DNA from: Dactylosporangium siamense
GTDB lineage: Bacteria; Actinomycetota; Actinomycetes; Mycobacteriales; Micromonosporaceae
Length of the DNA: 64,000 nt
Assembly: GCF_016862795.1 (NCBI RefSeq)
Contig: NZ_BONQ01000120.1
Location: 27,519-91,518, forward strand
Direction: 5' to 3'
Part shown: positions 48,995 to 57,407 of the stretch, one piece after another
Position numbering within the stretch: the first letter of the stretch is position 1
Layout of the letters: each line of letters begins with the position of its first letter
Made by a program: the position numbers and the translations under genes
Notes under the pieces: generated by a model
Database searches by the model: none
Seen by the model: only the letters and a program-made list of their open reading frames with translations
What the model was told of the DNA's origin: nothing

Positions 48995-51321
48995 GGGGTC
49001 AGCGCCGGGTTGAGGCGCAGGAACGCGGCGTCGACCTGGGCGACCGGTCCGGGCCGCGCGAAGTGGTAGCCCTGCGCGAGCCGGCAGCCGAGGTCGTGCA
49101 GCAGCTGCGCCTGTTCCTGGGTCTCGATACCCTCGGCGATCGCGGGCAACTGCCGGCTGGTGCCGAGCTGCAGCACCGCGCGGGTGAACGCGTGGTCCTC
49201 CCCCACCGCCTCAGCCGTCGGCACGAACGAGCGGTCGATCTTGAGGATGTCGACGGGGAGCTGGGTCAGGTACGACAGCGACGAGTACCCGGTGCCGAAA
49301 TCGTCGATCGCGACCCGGATCCCGTGCGCGCGCAGCCCGTCGAGGGCGGCGAGCAGCGGCGCCGCGTCGTCGGCGACCCCGACGAACACCGACTCGGTGA
49401 TCTCCAGGACCAGCGCGGCGGCCGGCAGCCCGGTCCGCGCGAGGGTGCGCAGCACCTGGTCGGCGAATCCCGGTTCGGCGAGCTGGCGCACCGAGACGTT
49501 CACCGTCAGCGACGTGCCGTGCCGGTCGTGCCAGCCCTTCGCGTCCCGGCACGCCTGCTCGAGGACCCACGCGCCGATCGGGACGATCATCCCGGTCTCC
49601 TCGGCGACGGGGATGAAGTCCAGCGGCGGCACCGGGCCGGTCGGCGGCGTCCACCGCAGCAGCGCCTCGACCGCGACGATCCGCGCCGACGGCAGCTCCA
49701 CCACCGGCTGGTAGTGCACGGCCAGCTCGCCGCGGTCGACCGCGTGCCGCAGGCCGGCGCTGATGCGGGTGAACGTCTCCCGGGCCGTGCGCAGCTCCGG
49801 CCGGTAGACGGTGACCCGGTCCCGGCCGGCCCGCTTCGCCGCCCGCAGCGCCAGGTCGGCGTCGGCGACCGCGTCGCGGGGCGCGGCGTTCGGCGTGAGA
49901 TGCACCAGTGCGAGGCTGGCGGTCAGGTGTACGGTCCGCGCCCCGATCACGAGCGGCGCTTTCAGCTCGGCCCGCAGGTGCTCGGCGAGGTGCTGGGCGC
50001 GCAACGGGTCGACGTCCTCGACGAACAGCGCGAACTCGTCACCGCCGAGCCTGGCCAGCGTGTCGGCGGGCGCGGCGACGCCCCGAAGCCGGTCGGTGAC
50101 CGCGACGAGGACCTCGTCGCCGAAGCCGTGCCCGTGCGCGTCGTTGACGTCGGTGAAGCGGTCCAGGTCCAGCAGGATCAGCGCGTGCCGGCCCTGATCG
50201 TCGTTTCTGGTCAGCGCCCACTCCATGCGCTGGGTCAGCAGCGCCCGGTTCGCCAGTCCCGTGGTCGGGTCGTGCAGGGCGCCGTGCCGCAGCTGGTGCT
50301 CCAGGGCCTCCCGCTCGACCAGGGCCTCGGCCAGGTCCCGGCCGCGCCGGGCCAGCTCACCGGCGTGCAGGTCCAGCTCGGCGGAGCGCCGCTGCGCGAC
50401 CCGGGCGAGCCCGCCGAGGCGCAGGACCAGCAGCAGGGACAGGGTCGCCGACACCGTCGCCGGCACCATCAGGTGGTCGCCGTCGCCGTCGGTGAAGGTC
50501 CGCTGGAGGACGAACATGAACGGGCCGATCACCGCCGCGGCCGCGAAGGTCACGATCCGCGCGCGGGACATCGCCTGGCCGTCGCCGGCCGGCTCCTGCG
50601 AGCCGGTCACCGGCAGCCCCCGCTGCAGCCCGGCGAGGCCGAGCACCAGGTACGACAGCAGCCACAGCGCGTTGTCGAGCAGGTCGACCGAGCGGGTCGT
50701 GCCGGTCGCGGCGTGGGCGAAGAAGATGAAGTTGCCCGCCAGCAGCAGCCCGACGCCCAGCAGGACGAGGCGGTTGGCCGGGCTGTAGCGCGCGTCGGCG
50801 AACAGCACCCGCACCCCGGTCGCGAACAGCACCAGGTCGCACATGGGGTACAGCAGCGCGAGAGCCGTCGCGCCGGGGCCGCCCGGGTCGGCGTGGTGCA
50901 GGTACGGGTGCACCAGGAGCATCCAGTCGACGAGCGCCAGCCCGGCCGCGATGATCGACGCGTCGAGCAGGGCGGTGCGGGCCCGCCCGCCGGCCGCGCG
51001 GACCAGGCCGGCCAGCAGCAGCCCGTAGGACGCCAGGTAGCCGATGTCGTTCCAGGACGGGAACGGCACCGCGCCGTCGTGGCGCAGGTCCTCGACGCAC
51101 CACACGACGTCGGACGCGAGCCGCACCGCGAACCCGAGCACGACCAGCCGCCACGGCGCGGCGACCGTGCCACGGTCTCGCCACACCCGCACCAACAGCG
51201 GCGACGCGCACACGATCGCGGTCAGCAACCAGATCGCGTGGCCGAGCCGCCCGGTCGTCAGCGACGACGCGACGATCCCGGCCGCGCCGAAGGCCAGGAG
51301 CACCCGTTTCGTTGTGTGCAC
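48991..51321 (-). CDS. membrane GGDEF-EAL bifunctional c-di-GMP protein
   Basis: 776 residues. A membrane part of about 320 residues is followed by GGDEF ([34 protein letters not shown]) and EAL. The EAL domain has every key motif: VAVEALLRW, LEITESVF, IAIDDFGTGYSSL-type IDDFGTGYSSL, LKIDRSFV and AIAEGIET. Both synthesis and breakdown of c-di-GMP are therefore possible. GTG 51321 follows AGGAGG five bases upstream. It is cotranscribed with the PAS-GGDEF gene, an architecture that lets one operon set the local c-di-GMP level. Confidence 0.93.
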   Translation of the reverse strand: MHTTKRVLLAFGAAGIVASSLTTGRLGHAIWLLTAIVCASPLLVRVWRDRGTVAAPWRLVVLGFAVRLASDVVWCVEDLRHDGAVPFPSWNDIGYLASYGLLLAGLVRAAGGRARTALLDASIIAAGLALVDWMLLVHPYLHHADPGGPGATALALLYPMCDLVLFATGVRVLFADARYSPANRLVLLGVGLLLAGNFIFFAHAATGTTRSVDLLDNALWLLSYLVLGLAGLQRGLPVTGSQEPAGDGQAMSRARIVTFAAAAVIGPFMFVLQRTFTDGDGDHLMVPATVSATLSLLLVLRLGGLARVAQRRSAELDLHAGELARRGRDLAEALVEREALEHQLRHGALHDPTTGLANRALLTQRMEWALTRNDDQGRHALILLDLDRFTDVNDAHGHGFGDEVLVAVTDRLRGVAAPADTLARLGGDEFALFVEDVDPLRAQHLAEHLRAELKAPLVIGARTVHLTASLALVHLTPNAAPRDAVADADLALRAAKRAGRDRVTVYRPELRTARETFTRISAGLRHAVDRGELAVHYQPVVELPSARIVAVEALLRWTPPTGPVPPLDFIPVAEETGMIVPIGAWVLEQACRDAKGWHDRHGTSLTVNVSVRQLAEPGFADQVLRTLARTGLPAAALVLEITESVFVGVADDAAPLLAALDGLRAHGIRVAIDDFGTGYSSLSYLTQLPVDILKIDRSFVPTAEAVGEDHAFTRAVLQLGTSRQLPAIAEGIETQEQAQLLHDLGCRLAQGYHFARPGPVAQVDAAFLRLNPALTP

Positions 51322-51429
51322 ACACGCCTCCTGTCGGTGACCTCTGTTGAGTCCACCTCCGGGTGGTTGCGCGCCGGTTGCCCACCGGGTTGCCGTGTGG
51401 TTCTCCGACGATCCGGGAAGGAGGTATCC

Positions 51430-52320
51430 ATGCGGTGTCTGAGTGGGAGGTACCGCCTCGGCCCGAAACTCGGCCAGGGCGGGATGGCGAGTGTCTGGCG
51501 GGCGCATGACGACGTCCTCGACCGGGAGGTCGCGGTCAAGCTGCTCACCCCCGAGCACACCGCCGACCCCGACGCGTTCGACCGCGCCCGCAACGAGGCC
51601 CGCTCCGGCGCCCGCTTCGCCCACCCCAACGTCGTGTCCGTCTACGACTTCGGCACGTCCCGCCGCGGCGGGCGCGGCACCGCGTATCTGGTGATGGAGC
51701 TGGTCGAAGGCCCGCTGCTGGTCGAGGCGATGCGGGCCGGGCCGCTCGACTGGCAGGTCGCCGGCCGGATCTGCGCCGAGGTCGGCGCCGGCCTCGCCGC
51801 CGCGCACGGGCACGGGATCGTCCACCGCGACGTGAAGCCCGCCAACATCGTCCTCACCGCGGCCGGCGCGAAGATCCTCGACTTCGGGGTCGCCGCGCGG
51901 GTCGGGCTCCCGTCGGAGCCGGTGCTGTTCGGCACGCCCGCCTACCTGGCGCCGGAGCGCCTCGACGGTGGCCCGGCGAGCCCGGCCGCGGACGTGTACG
52001 CGCTGGGTGTGCTGCTGTACCAGTGCCTGACCGGCCGGATCCCGTGGCCCGTCGACACCGACGCGCAGGTGCTGCACGCGCACCGGTTCACGCCGCCGGC
52101 CGGGCTGCCGCCGATCGACGGGCTGCCGCCGGAGATCGCTGAGCTGTGCGCCGCCTGCCTGTCGAAGGTCCCCGAGCTCCGGCCCACGGCGGTCGCGCTG
52201 GCGCTGATCCTGTCCGCCGCGGTCGACGTGCCGGTGCACGTCCCGCCGGTCCTGGCCCACCGGCCCGCCGTTGAGCCCGCCGCGCATGCCGCGCTCGACG
52301 CGCCGACGCTCACCGTCTGA
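51430..52320 (+). CDS. soluble serine/threonine protein kinase
   Basis: 296 residues, nearly all kinase domain. Gly loop LGQGGMASVWRAHDD, VAVKLL with the Lys, HRDVKPANIVL, LDFGVAARVG, GTPAYLAPERLDG, ADVYALGVLLYQCLTGRIPW. The short Pro/Ala-rich C-terminus has no membrane helix or PASTA repeats, unlike PknB, so it acts in the cytosol. GGAAGGAGG precedes ATG 51430. It is divergent from the GGDEF-EAL gene, and cross-talk with c-di-GMP is only a possibility. Confidence 0.9.
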   Translation: MRCLSGRYRLGPKLGQGGMASVWRAHDDVLDREVAVKLLTPEHTADPDAFDRARNEARSGARFAHPNVVSVYDFGTSRRGGRGTAYLVMELVEGPLLVEAMRAGPLDWQVAGRICAEVGAGLAAAHGHGIVHRDVKPANIVLTAAGAKILDFGVAARVGLPSEPVLFGTPAYLAPERLDGGPASPAADVYALGVLLYQCLTGRIPWPVDTDAQVLHAHRFTPPAGLPPIDGLPPEIAELCAACLSKVPELRPTAVALALILSAAVDVPVHVPPVLAHRPAVEPAAHAALDAPTLTV

Positions 52321-52389
52321 GCCGGACGCTCGTGACCCGCGCCGCCCGATCGGGGACCGCTGGCGTCGTCTGCCGACAAGCCAGTGACC

Positions 52390-53160
52390 TCAGCCGACAG
52401 TGAGCAGGGCGATCACGACCAGGAGCAACAGGACCGTGGTGGCCAGCCACCAGCGGCGGCGAATCCGGCGGCGGCGGGCCCGGTCCCGGCGCGCCCGGGC
52501 CCGGCGGCGGGCGGCACCGCGCCGCTCGTCATGCCTGCGGCGCTCGGCCCCCGCTCGGGCCGGCTCGACCTTCGCGGGCACCGCCTGGGCCGGCTCGACC
52601 TTCGCCGGCACCGCCTGGCCCGGCTCGACCTTCGCGGGCACCGCCTGGGCCGGCTCATCCCGTACCGAATCCGCAGGCGGGGATGCAAGGGGGGCCGGGT
52701 CGAGGCGTTGGGCCGGCACGGGCGGGGTGGCGGCCTCGGCGCGGGCGATGAGCTTCGCGACACGCAGGCTGGCCGCGCGCATCCGGGCCGCCTTCTTCGC
52801 GCTCAACTTGCGGCCCTCGATGATGCTGCAGGCCTCGGCGACGGCGACGACCAGGACCGGGTTGCTCACCAGGTCGCGGTGGCCGATGAGCAGCGCCGCG
52901 ACCATGTTGCGGTCCACCCGCAGCCCAGGGGCGAGCTGGTGGGCGCGGACGACCTCGGCGATGTGGCGGCGGGTGCTCTTCGGCCGGCGCTCCGGGCGCG
53001 ACCGGCCGCGGGGACCGTGGCGGCCGCTGTGGTCGGCGGTCCGGGCGGCCGCCGCGACCAGGGCGGCGACGAGCGACTCGACGGCCCTGTCGGCCTCCTG
53101 CCAGCGCGGCGTCATCGCCTCGGTCAACTCGGTCGTCTCCTGTTGGCAAGGCTCGGTCAT
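52390..53160 (-). CDS. tail-anchored basic protein with Pro-Ala-Lys-Val-Glu repeats
   Basis: 256 residues; family not recognised. The N-terminal half is helical and soluble (RRHIAEVVRAHQLAPGLRVDRNMVAALLIGHRDLVSNPVLVVAVAEACSIIEGRKLSAKKAARM) and resembles a regulatory helix bundle. A linker follows, with three exact-register copies of a 10-residue unit based on KVEPAQAVPA. A very Arg-rich stretch then leads to a single C-terminal membrane helix (WWLATTVLLLLVVIALL). The topology keeps the body in the cytosol. Role unknown; a DNA- or kinase-linked membrane adaptor is one guess. Confidence 0.6.
   Translation of the reverse strand: MTEPCQQETTELTEAMTPRWQEADRAVESLVAALVAAAARTADHSGRHGPRGRSRPERRPKSTRRHIAEVVRAHQLAPGLRVDRNMVAALLIGHRDLVSNPVLVVAVAEACSIIEGRKLSAKKAARMRAASLRVAKLIARAEAATPPVPAQRLDPAPLASPPADSVRDEPAQAVPAKVEPGQAVPAKVEPAQAVPAKVEPARAGAERRRHDERRGAARRRARARRDRARRRRIRRRWWLATTVLLLLVVIALLTVG
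52561..52650. repeat. 30-bp tandem repeat, three copies, in the tail-anchored gene
   Basis: Three adjacent 30-bp units begin CGGCTCGACCTTCGC at 52561, 52591 and 52621 and differ by only two or three bases. Each encodes ten residues on the minus strand. Near identity points to recent expansion or conversion. Confidence 0.85.
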
Positions 53161-53194
53161 CCGAACCGTACCCCTTGGGTCGCGCGGTGAATCG

Positions 53195-53620
53195 CTACGC
53201 CTTCAGCGTCCGCAGGATCCTCGCCAGCGTTGCCCGGTCGTCGGCGTCGAGGTCGGCGAAGAACCGGTCGGCCTCGGCGGCCCGGGCGGTGCGGATCGCC
53301 TCGCCGACGTCCTGCCCCGCCCGGGTCAGCGCGACCAGCGTGGCACGCCGGTCCGCCGGGTCGGGGCGGCGCTCGACGAGCCCGCGCTCCTGCAGCCCGT
53401 CGACGACCTCGGTGGTCGAACGCGGCGCGATCCGCAGGTGGTCGGACAGCTCGCTCAGCCGCATGACGCCGTGCCGCATGAGGACCGCCACCGCGCGGGA
53501 CTGCCCGGGGGTGATGCCGATCGGCTCGAGCGTCTCGTGGGTCAGGTGCCGCAGCCGGCGGGCGACGCTCCAGAACACCTCGGCGAGACTCTCGTCACGG
53601 CCGTCGTCGGCATGCTTCAC
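53195..53620 (-). CDS. MarR family transcriptional regulator
   Basis: 141 residues. ITPGQSRAVAVLMRHGVMRLSELSDHLRIAPRSTTEVVDGLQERGLVERRPDPADRRATLVALTRAGQDV is the full MarR winged helix. It is divergent from the ABC exporter at 53704 with an 83-bp gap holding a perfect TGAGGT-A-ACCTCA dyad. It most likely represses the exporter and itself until a toxic ligand binds. Confidence 0.9.
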   Translation of the reverse strand: MKHADDGRDESLAEVFWSVARRLRHLTHETLEPIGITPGQSRAVAVLMRHGVMRLSELSDHLRIAPRSTTEVVDGLQERGLVERRPDPADRRATLVALTRAGQDVGEAIRTARAAEADRFFADLDADDRATLARILRTLKA

Positions 53621-53659
53621 GGGAATACGGTAGCAGGGGTTGGTGTTGGAGCCTCATAG

Positions 53660-53672
53660 TGAGGTAACCTCA
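53660..53672. promoter_or_regulatory. MarR operator in front of the ABC exporter
   Basis: TGAGGT-A-ACCTCA is a perfect dyad in the middle of the divergent space between the marR and exporter genes, 32 bp before the exporter start. Size and symmetry fit a MarR dimer site. Confidence 0.6.
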
Positions 53673-53703
53673 ACAAAACGTCCCCTGCAGAAGGTGAGTT
53701 CCC

Positions 53704-55497
53704 TTGGAACCCCAACACCCCACCCGACCTCCCCGCACCCGTGAACTGAGCGCCGCGGACAAGACCCGCGCCAAGGACGTCTCCCTGGCCCGCATCGGCC
53801 GGCTCTTCACCGCCCACCGCGGCCCCCTGGCCGCCGTCGTCGCGATCATCGTCGTCTCCTCCGCGCTCGGCGGGGCGTCACCGTTCCTGCTGCGCGAGGT
53901 CATCGACAAGGCCCTGCCCGAGCGCGACACCACGCTGCTCTTCTGGCTGGTCGGCGGCATGGTCGCCGTCGCCGCCGTCACCTCGGCGCTCGGCGTCGTG
54001 CAGACCTGGATGTCGACCAAGGTCGGCCAGCAGGTCATGCACCGCCTGCGCACCGACGTCTTCACCCACCTGCAGCGCCAGTCCGTCGGGTTCTTCACCC
54101 GCACCCGGACCGGCGAGGTGCAGTCCCGCATCACCAACGACATCGGCGGCATGCAGAGCGTCGTCACCTCGACCGCCACCTCCGTCGCGTCCAACCTCAC
54201 CACCACGATCACCACCGCGGTCGCCATGGCCGCGCTGTCCTGGCGGCTGTCGCTGGTCTCCCTCGTCGTGCTGCCCCCCGCGATCTACCTGACCCGCAAG
54301 GTCGCCGGGATGCGCCGCGAGATCACCGCCGCGCGCCAGCGCGAGCTCGCCGACCTCAACGTCACCATCGAGGAGGGCCTCTCCGTCAGCGGCGTGCGCC
54401 TGAGCAAGACCATGGGCGCGGGCGCCGCGCTGGTCGAGCGGTTCACCGCCTCCTCGAACCGGCTGATCGACCTGGAGCTGCGCTCCGAGCTCGCCGGACG
54501 CTGGCGGATGGCCTCGATGAGCATCATCTTCGCCGCGATCCCGGCCGTCATCTACCTCAGCGCCGGCCTGCCGCCGACCGCGGGCTCGCTGAGCATCGGC
54601 ACCCTGGTCGCGTTCACCGCGCTGCAGTCCGCGCTGTTCCGGCCGCTCATGGGCCTGCTCGGCGTCGGCGTGTCGCTGACCAGCTCGCTCGCCCTGTTCG
54701 CCCGGATCTTCGAGTATCTCGACCTGCCCGTCGAGGTCGACGACCCGGCCCACCCGGTGCCGCTGCCCCGCGCCACCACCCGCGGCCACCTGCGCTTCGA
54801 GGACGTCACCTTCAGCTACCCGGGCAGCGACGCGGCCGCGGTCGCCGGGGTCAGCCTCGACGTGCCCGCCGGCACCTCCCTCGCCCTCGTCGGTGAGACC
54901 GGCTCCGGCAAGAGCACCATCGCCTCGCTCGTCGCCCGCCTGCACGATCCCACCGGCGGCCGGATCACCATCGACGGCATCGACCTGCGCGACGTGCGGC
55001 TCACCGATCTCGCCGCGGTCGTCGGGGTGGTCAGCCAGGAGACGTACCTGCTGCACACCACCATCCGGGAGAACCTGCGCTACGCGAAGCCCGGCGCGAC
55101 CGACGACGAACTGGTCGAGGCGGCGAAGGCGGCGCAGATCCACGACCTCATCTCCCGGCTCCCCGACGGCTACGACACGATGGTCGGCTCCCGTGGCTAC
55201 CGCTTCTCCGGCGGCGAGCAGCAGCGCATCGCGATCGCCCGCACCCTGCTGCGCGACCCGCGCATCCTCGTCCTCGACGAGGCGACCAGCGCCCTGGACA
55301 CGGAGACCGAGCGGGCCGTCCAACGGGCCTTCGACACCCTGGCCGAGGGACGCACCACGATCACCATCGCGCACCGCCTCTCCACCGTCCGCGACGCCGA
55401 CCAGATCCTGGTCATCGACCAGGGCCGGGTCATCGAGCGGGGCACCCACGCCACCCTCCTCGAAGCCGCCGGCCCCTACGCCGCACTGGCCGCCTGA
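53704..55497 (+). CDS. ABC exporter, fused membrane and ATPase domains
   Basis: 597 residues. Six membrane helices (about 40-340) with the type IV exporter loop VGFFTRTRTGEVQSRITNDIGGMQ are followed by the ATPase: Walker A GETGSGKSTIASLV, Q-loop SQETYLLHTTIRENLRYA, signature FSGGEQQRIAIARTLL, Walker B ILVLDEATSALD and the switch IAHRLSTV. It works as a dimer to export drugs or lipids. The TTG start at 53704 follows AAGGTGAG at six bases. Controlled by the divergent MarR. Confidence 0.92.
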   Translation: MEPQHPTRPPRTRELSAADKTRAKDVSLARIGRLFTAHRGPLAAVVAIIVVSSALGGASPFLLREVIDKALPERDTTLLFWLVGGMVAVAAVTSALGVVQTWMSTKVGQQVMHRLRTDVFTHLQRQSVGFFTRTRTGEVQSRITNDIGGMQSVVTSTATSVASNLTTTITTAVAMAALSWRLSLVSLVVLPPAIYLTRKVAGMRREITAARQRELADLNVTIEEGLSVSGVRLSKTMGAGAALVERFTASSNRLIDLELRSELAGRWRMASMSIIFAAIPAVIYLSAGLPPTAGSLSIGTLVAFTALQSALFRPLMGLLGVGVSLTSSLALFARIFEYLDLPVEVDDPAHPVPLPRATTRGHLRFEDVTFSYPGSDAAAVAGVSLDVPAGTSLALVGETGSGKSTIASLVARLHDPTGGRITIDGIDLRDVRLTDLAAVVGVVSQETYLLHTTIRENLRYAKPGATDDELVEAAKAAQIHDLISRLPDGYDTMVGSRGYRFSGGEQQRIAIARTLLRDPRILVLDEATSALDTETERAVQRAFDTLAEGRTTITIAHRLSTVRDADQILVIDQGRVIERGTHATLLEAAGPYAALAA

Positions 55498-55549
55498 ATC
55501 GGTGACTTCCCCGATGCGCCCGCCACCGCCGCGGGCGCATATTGGAGGT

Positions 55550-55789
55550 ATGGGTCGAGTCCTCGCAGGGATCGCTGCCGCCGTCGTCGGACTGTTCATC
55601 GTCGGCGCGATCACTCTCTGGCTGGTCAAGGTGCTCCTGGGCGCCATCGGCTACCTCATCGTCGGCGCGCTCGTCGTGGGCGGCGCCGTCTGGCTCTACG
55701 GCCGGGCCCGGCGCGGCCTGTCCGGCGGCAGCCGCAACCAGCGCCGCCTCGAAGCCACCCTCGCCACCTGGCGCCAGCGCAACCGCTGA
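55550..55789 (+). CDS. small membrane protein
   Basis: 79 residues with two hydrophobic helices (VLAGIAAAVVGLFIVGAITLWLVKVLLGAIGYLIVGALVVGGAVWLY) and a basic C-terminus (RNQRRLEATLATWRQRNR). GGAGG lies close before ATG 55550. No family recognised; small membrane proteins of this form are common in actinobacteria. It is 52 bp after the exporter gene and could share its transcript. A 54-bp palindrome follows 21 bp after its stop. Confidence 0.6.
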   Translation: MGRVLAGIAAAVVGLFIVGAITLWLVKVLLGAIGYLIVGALVVGGAVWLYGRARRGLSGGSRNQRRLEATLATWRQRNR

Positions 55790-55810
55790 CCCCCTCCGCC
55801 TCCCCTTCCC

Positions 55811-55864
55811 CGTGATCCGGAAGAGGCTGTGCACTCCTGAGTACCCAAGGTCTTCCGGATCACG
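55811..55864. repeat. 54-bp dispersed palindrome, copy D
   Basis: The arms CGTGATCCGGAAGA and TCTTCCGGATCACG pair perfectly over 14 positions. The centre ACTC-CT-GAGT is a second dyad. The outermost CATG/CATG of copies A and C is here CGTG/CACG, a paired change. It lies between the convergent small membrane gene and the tetR gene. A shorter partial echo (GCGATCACGGG) recurs twice just after it, to about 55898. Confidence 0.88.
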
Positions 55865-55891
55865 GGAAGCGGCGATCACGGGGAGCGGCGA

Positions 55892-56530
55892 TCACGGGAG
55901 GCGGGGCAGGACGGCGTCGGCCATGGACTCGGCGAGCCAGCGCTCGTAGCGGTCCAGGGTCCATCCGCAGCGGTGCACGAGGCGGATCGTCACGTCCGGC
56001 GCGGTGAGCGTCCACAGCACGTCGGCCGCCTCGGCGACGCTGACCCGCAGGCCGAAGCGCTCCCGCAGGTCGGCGGCGATGCCCCTGGTGCCGACCGCGC
56101 GCTCGGCCTCGACCGTGTCGATGAACGTCCGGACCTCGCGGTCGCCGGCCGCGCCCTCGCTGAGCACGATCGGCAGCAGCGGCAGGACCCGCTCGACCAT
56201 GTCCCGGCCCATCTTCGCGTACAGGGCCAGGGCCGTCCGTCCGTCGGTCGCGGCGCGCAATGCCAGGGCGGCGGGGCGCTGGGCGATCGTCAGGGGCTCG
56301 GTGTCCCCGGCGAGCATCGTGTCGTAGACCGCCTTGAGGACCGCCGCCTTGCCCCCGACGGTGTTGTAGACCGTCTGGACGCTGCATCCGGCGCGGGCGG
56401 CGATCGCCTCGACGGTGGCGCCGGTGTACCCGCGGCGCAGGAACAACGCCCGGGCGGCGGCGATCACGCGCTGCCGGGTGGCCCGGGTCTGCTCCGCCCG
56501 GACCGCGCTGGAATACCGCCGCTCGGTCAT
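55892..56530 (-). CDS. TetR family transcriptional regulator
   Basis: 212 residues. TRQRVIAAARALFLRRGYTGATVEAIAARAGCSVQTVYNTVGGKAAVLKAVYD is the TetR DNA-binding domain. The remaining 150 residues are the variable helical ligand pocket. It is two bases after the SnoaL-like gene in the same direction, so the two are cotranscribed. It probably controls this small cluster. Confidence 0.9.
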   Translation of the reverse strand: MTERRYSSAVRAEQTRATRQRVIAAARALFLRRGYTGATVEAIAARAGCSVQTVYNTVGGKAAVLKAVYDTMLAGDTEPLTIAQRPAALALRAATDGRTALALYAKMGRDMVERVLPLLPIVLSEGAAGDREVRTFIDTVEAERAVGTRGIAADLRERFGLRVSVAEAADVLWTLTAPDVTIRLVHRCGWTLDRYERWLAESMADAVLPRLP

Positions 56531-56532
56531 GC

Positions 56533-56955
56533 CTACAACGCGACCGGCTCGGGCACCGGCAGGGCGCCGACCTGCCACAGGACGCTGAGCTCGTCGCGGA
56601 CGCCCCAGTGCTCGACGAGGACGCCACCGGCGGAGCGGTACATGTGCATCGTCATCATCGCGTAGGGCCGGCCCGTCGCGGCGAAGCCGAGGTGGTCGCT
56701 GTTGTGCACGCCGTGGGTCGTGGCCCGGACCGCCACCGTGTCGCCGGCCGCGACGACCTCGTGCAGCTCGAACCGCAGCCGCAGCACGCCGGTCAGGAAG
56801 CCCATGATCTGCAGGTAGCCGGCGCGGCCCGTGGGGGCCCAGGGCGGCGCGCCGTGGTCGACGAAGTCCTCGGCGACGAGCGGTCCGATCCGGTCGACCG
56901 CGCCCTCGTTGATCGCGGCCAGCAGGTCACGCACCAGCTTCTCAGTGATCTCCAT
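56533..56955 (-). CDS. SnoaL-like polyketide cyclase / ester cyclase family protein
   Basis: 140 residues of the NTF2-like fold. LVRDLLAAINEGAVDRIGPLVAEDFVDHGAPPWAPTGRAGYLQIMGFLTGVLRLRFELHEVVAAGDTVAVRATTHGVH matches SnoaL-like proteins with the conserved VDH near the pocket. Many such proteins are small hydrolases or cyclases of unknown substrate. ATG 56955 follows GAGGAGG; upstream in-frame starts lack one. No polyketide genes are near. Confidence 0.8.
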   Translation of the reverse strand: MEITEKLVRDLLAAINEGAVDRIGPLVAEDFVDHGAPPWAPTGRAGYLQIMGFLTGVLRLRFELHEVVAAGDTVAVRATTHGVHNSDHLGFAATGRPYAMMTMHMYRSAGGVLVEHWGVRDELSVLWQVGALPVPEPVAL

Positions 56956-57043
56956 GGGGTTCCTCCTCAACGATTCGATAGAACCACGTTCCATCGGAAC
57001 CGGTGCCCGGCTCAAGCTCGTTGGAGGGATCGGCGGCCGGGTT

Positions 57044-57406
57044 CTAGCCGACGCTGAGCGCGGGATCCAGTGCGAGGGTCGTGGCGGCGAGCGCGAGGAG
57101 GCCGATCGCCAGGCCGAACTGTGCCGAGTAGTCGCGGGCCAGCAGGTGCGTGTACACGGCGCAGGCGAAGAACACCACCAGCCCCGCGGCCGCGGCGGTG
57201 CCGAGCCCGGACCACGTCACCAGCCCGGCGAGCAGACCGAGGGCGCCGGCGAGCTTCAGCACGCCGATCGGAAACGTGAGCCACGACGTGGGCACCCCGG
57301 CGCGGGCCATGCCGGGCAGGATCGGCCGGAAGTGCACCACCGCGCAGGTGCCGGAGAACAGGTTCGCCGCGGCGGTGACCAGCGCGACGACGGTGTAGGC
57401 GGCCAT
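57044..57406 (-). CDS. DoxX family membrane protein
   Basis: 120 residues with four membrane helices. MAAYTVVALVTAAANLFSGTCAVVHFRPILPGMARAGVPTSWLTFPIGVLKLAGALGLLAGL has the DoxX-like P-x-G-x-LK-x-AGA pattern. The family is linked to redox homeostasis or small-molecule detoxification, without settled biochemistry. It overlaps nothing and starts one base before the end of the NmrA-like gene upstream, suggesting coupling. Confidence 0.82.
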   Translation of the reverse strand: MAAYTVVALVTAAANLFSGTCAVVHFRPILPGMARAGVPTSWLTFPIGVLKLAGALGLLAGLVTWSGLGTAAAAGLVVFFACAVYTHLLARDYSAQFGLAIGLLALAATTLALDPALSVG

Positions 57407-57407
57407 G

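Noticed and set aside
52561..52650. CRISPR-like array of 30-bp units
   Set aside because: The units are contiguous without unique spacers, are in coding register, and no cas genes are present.
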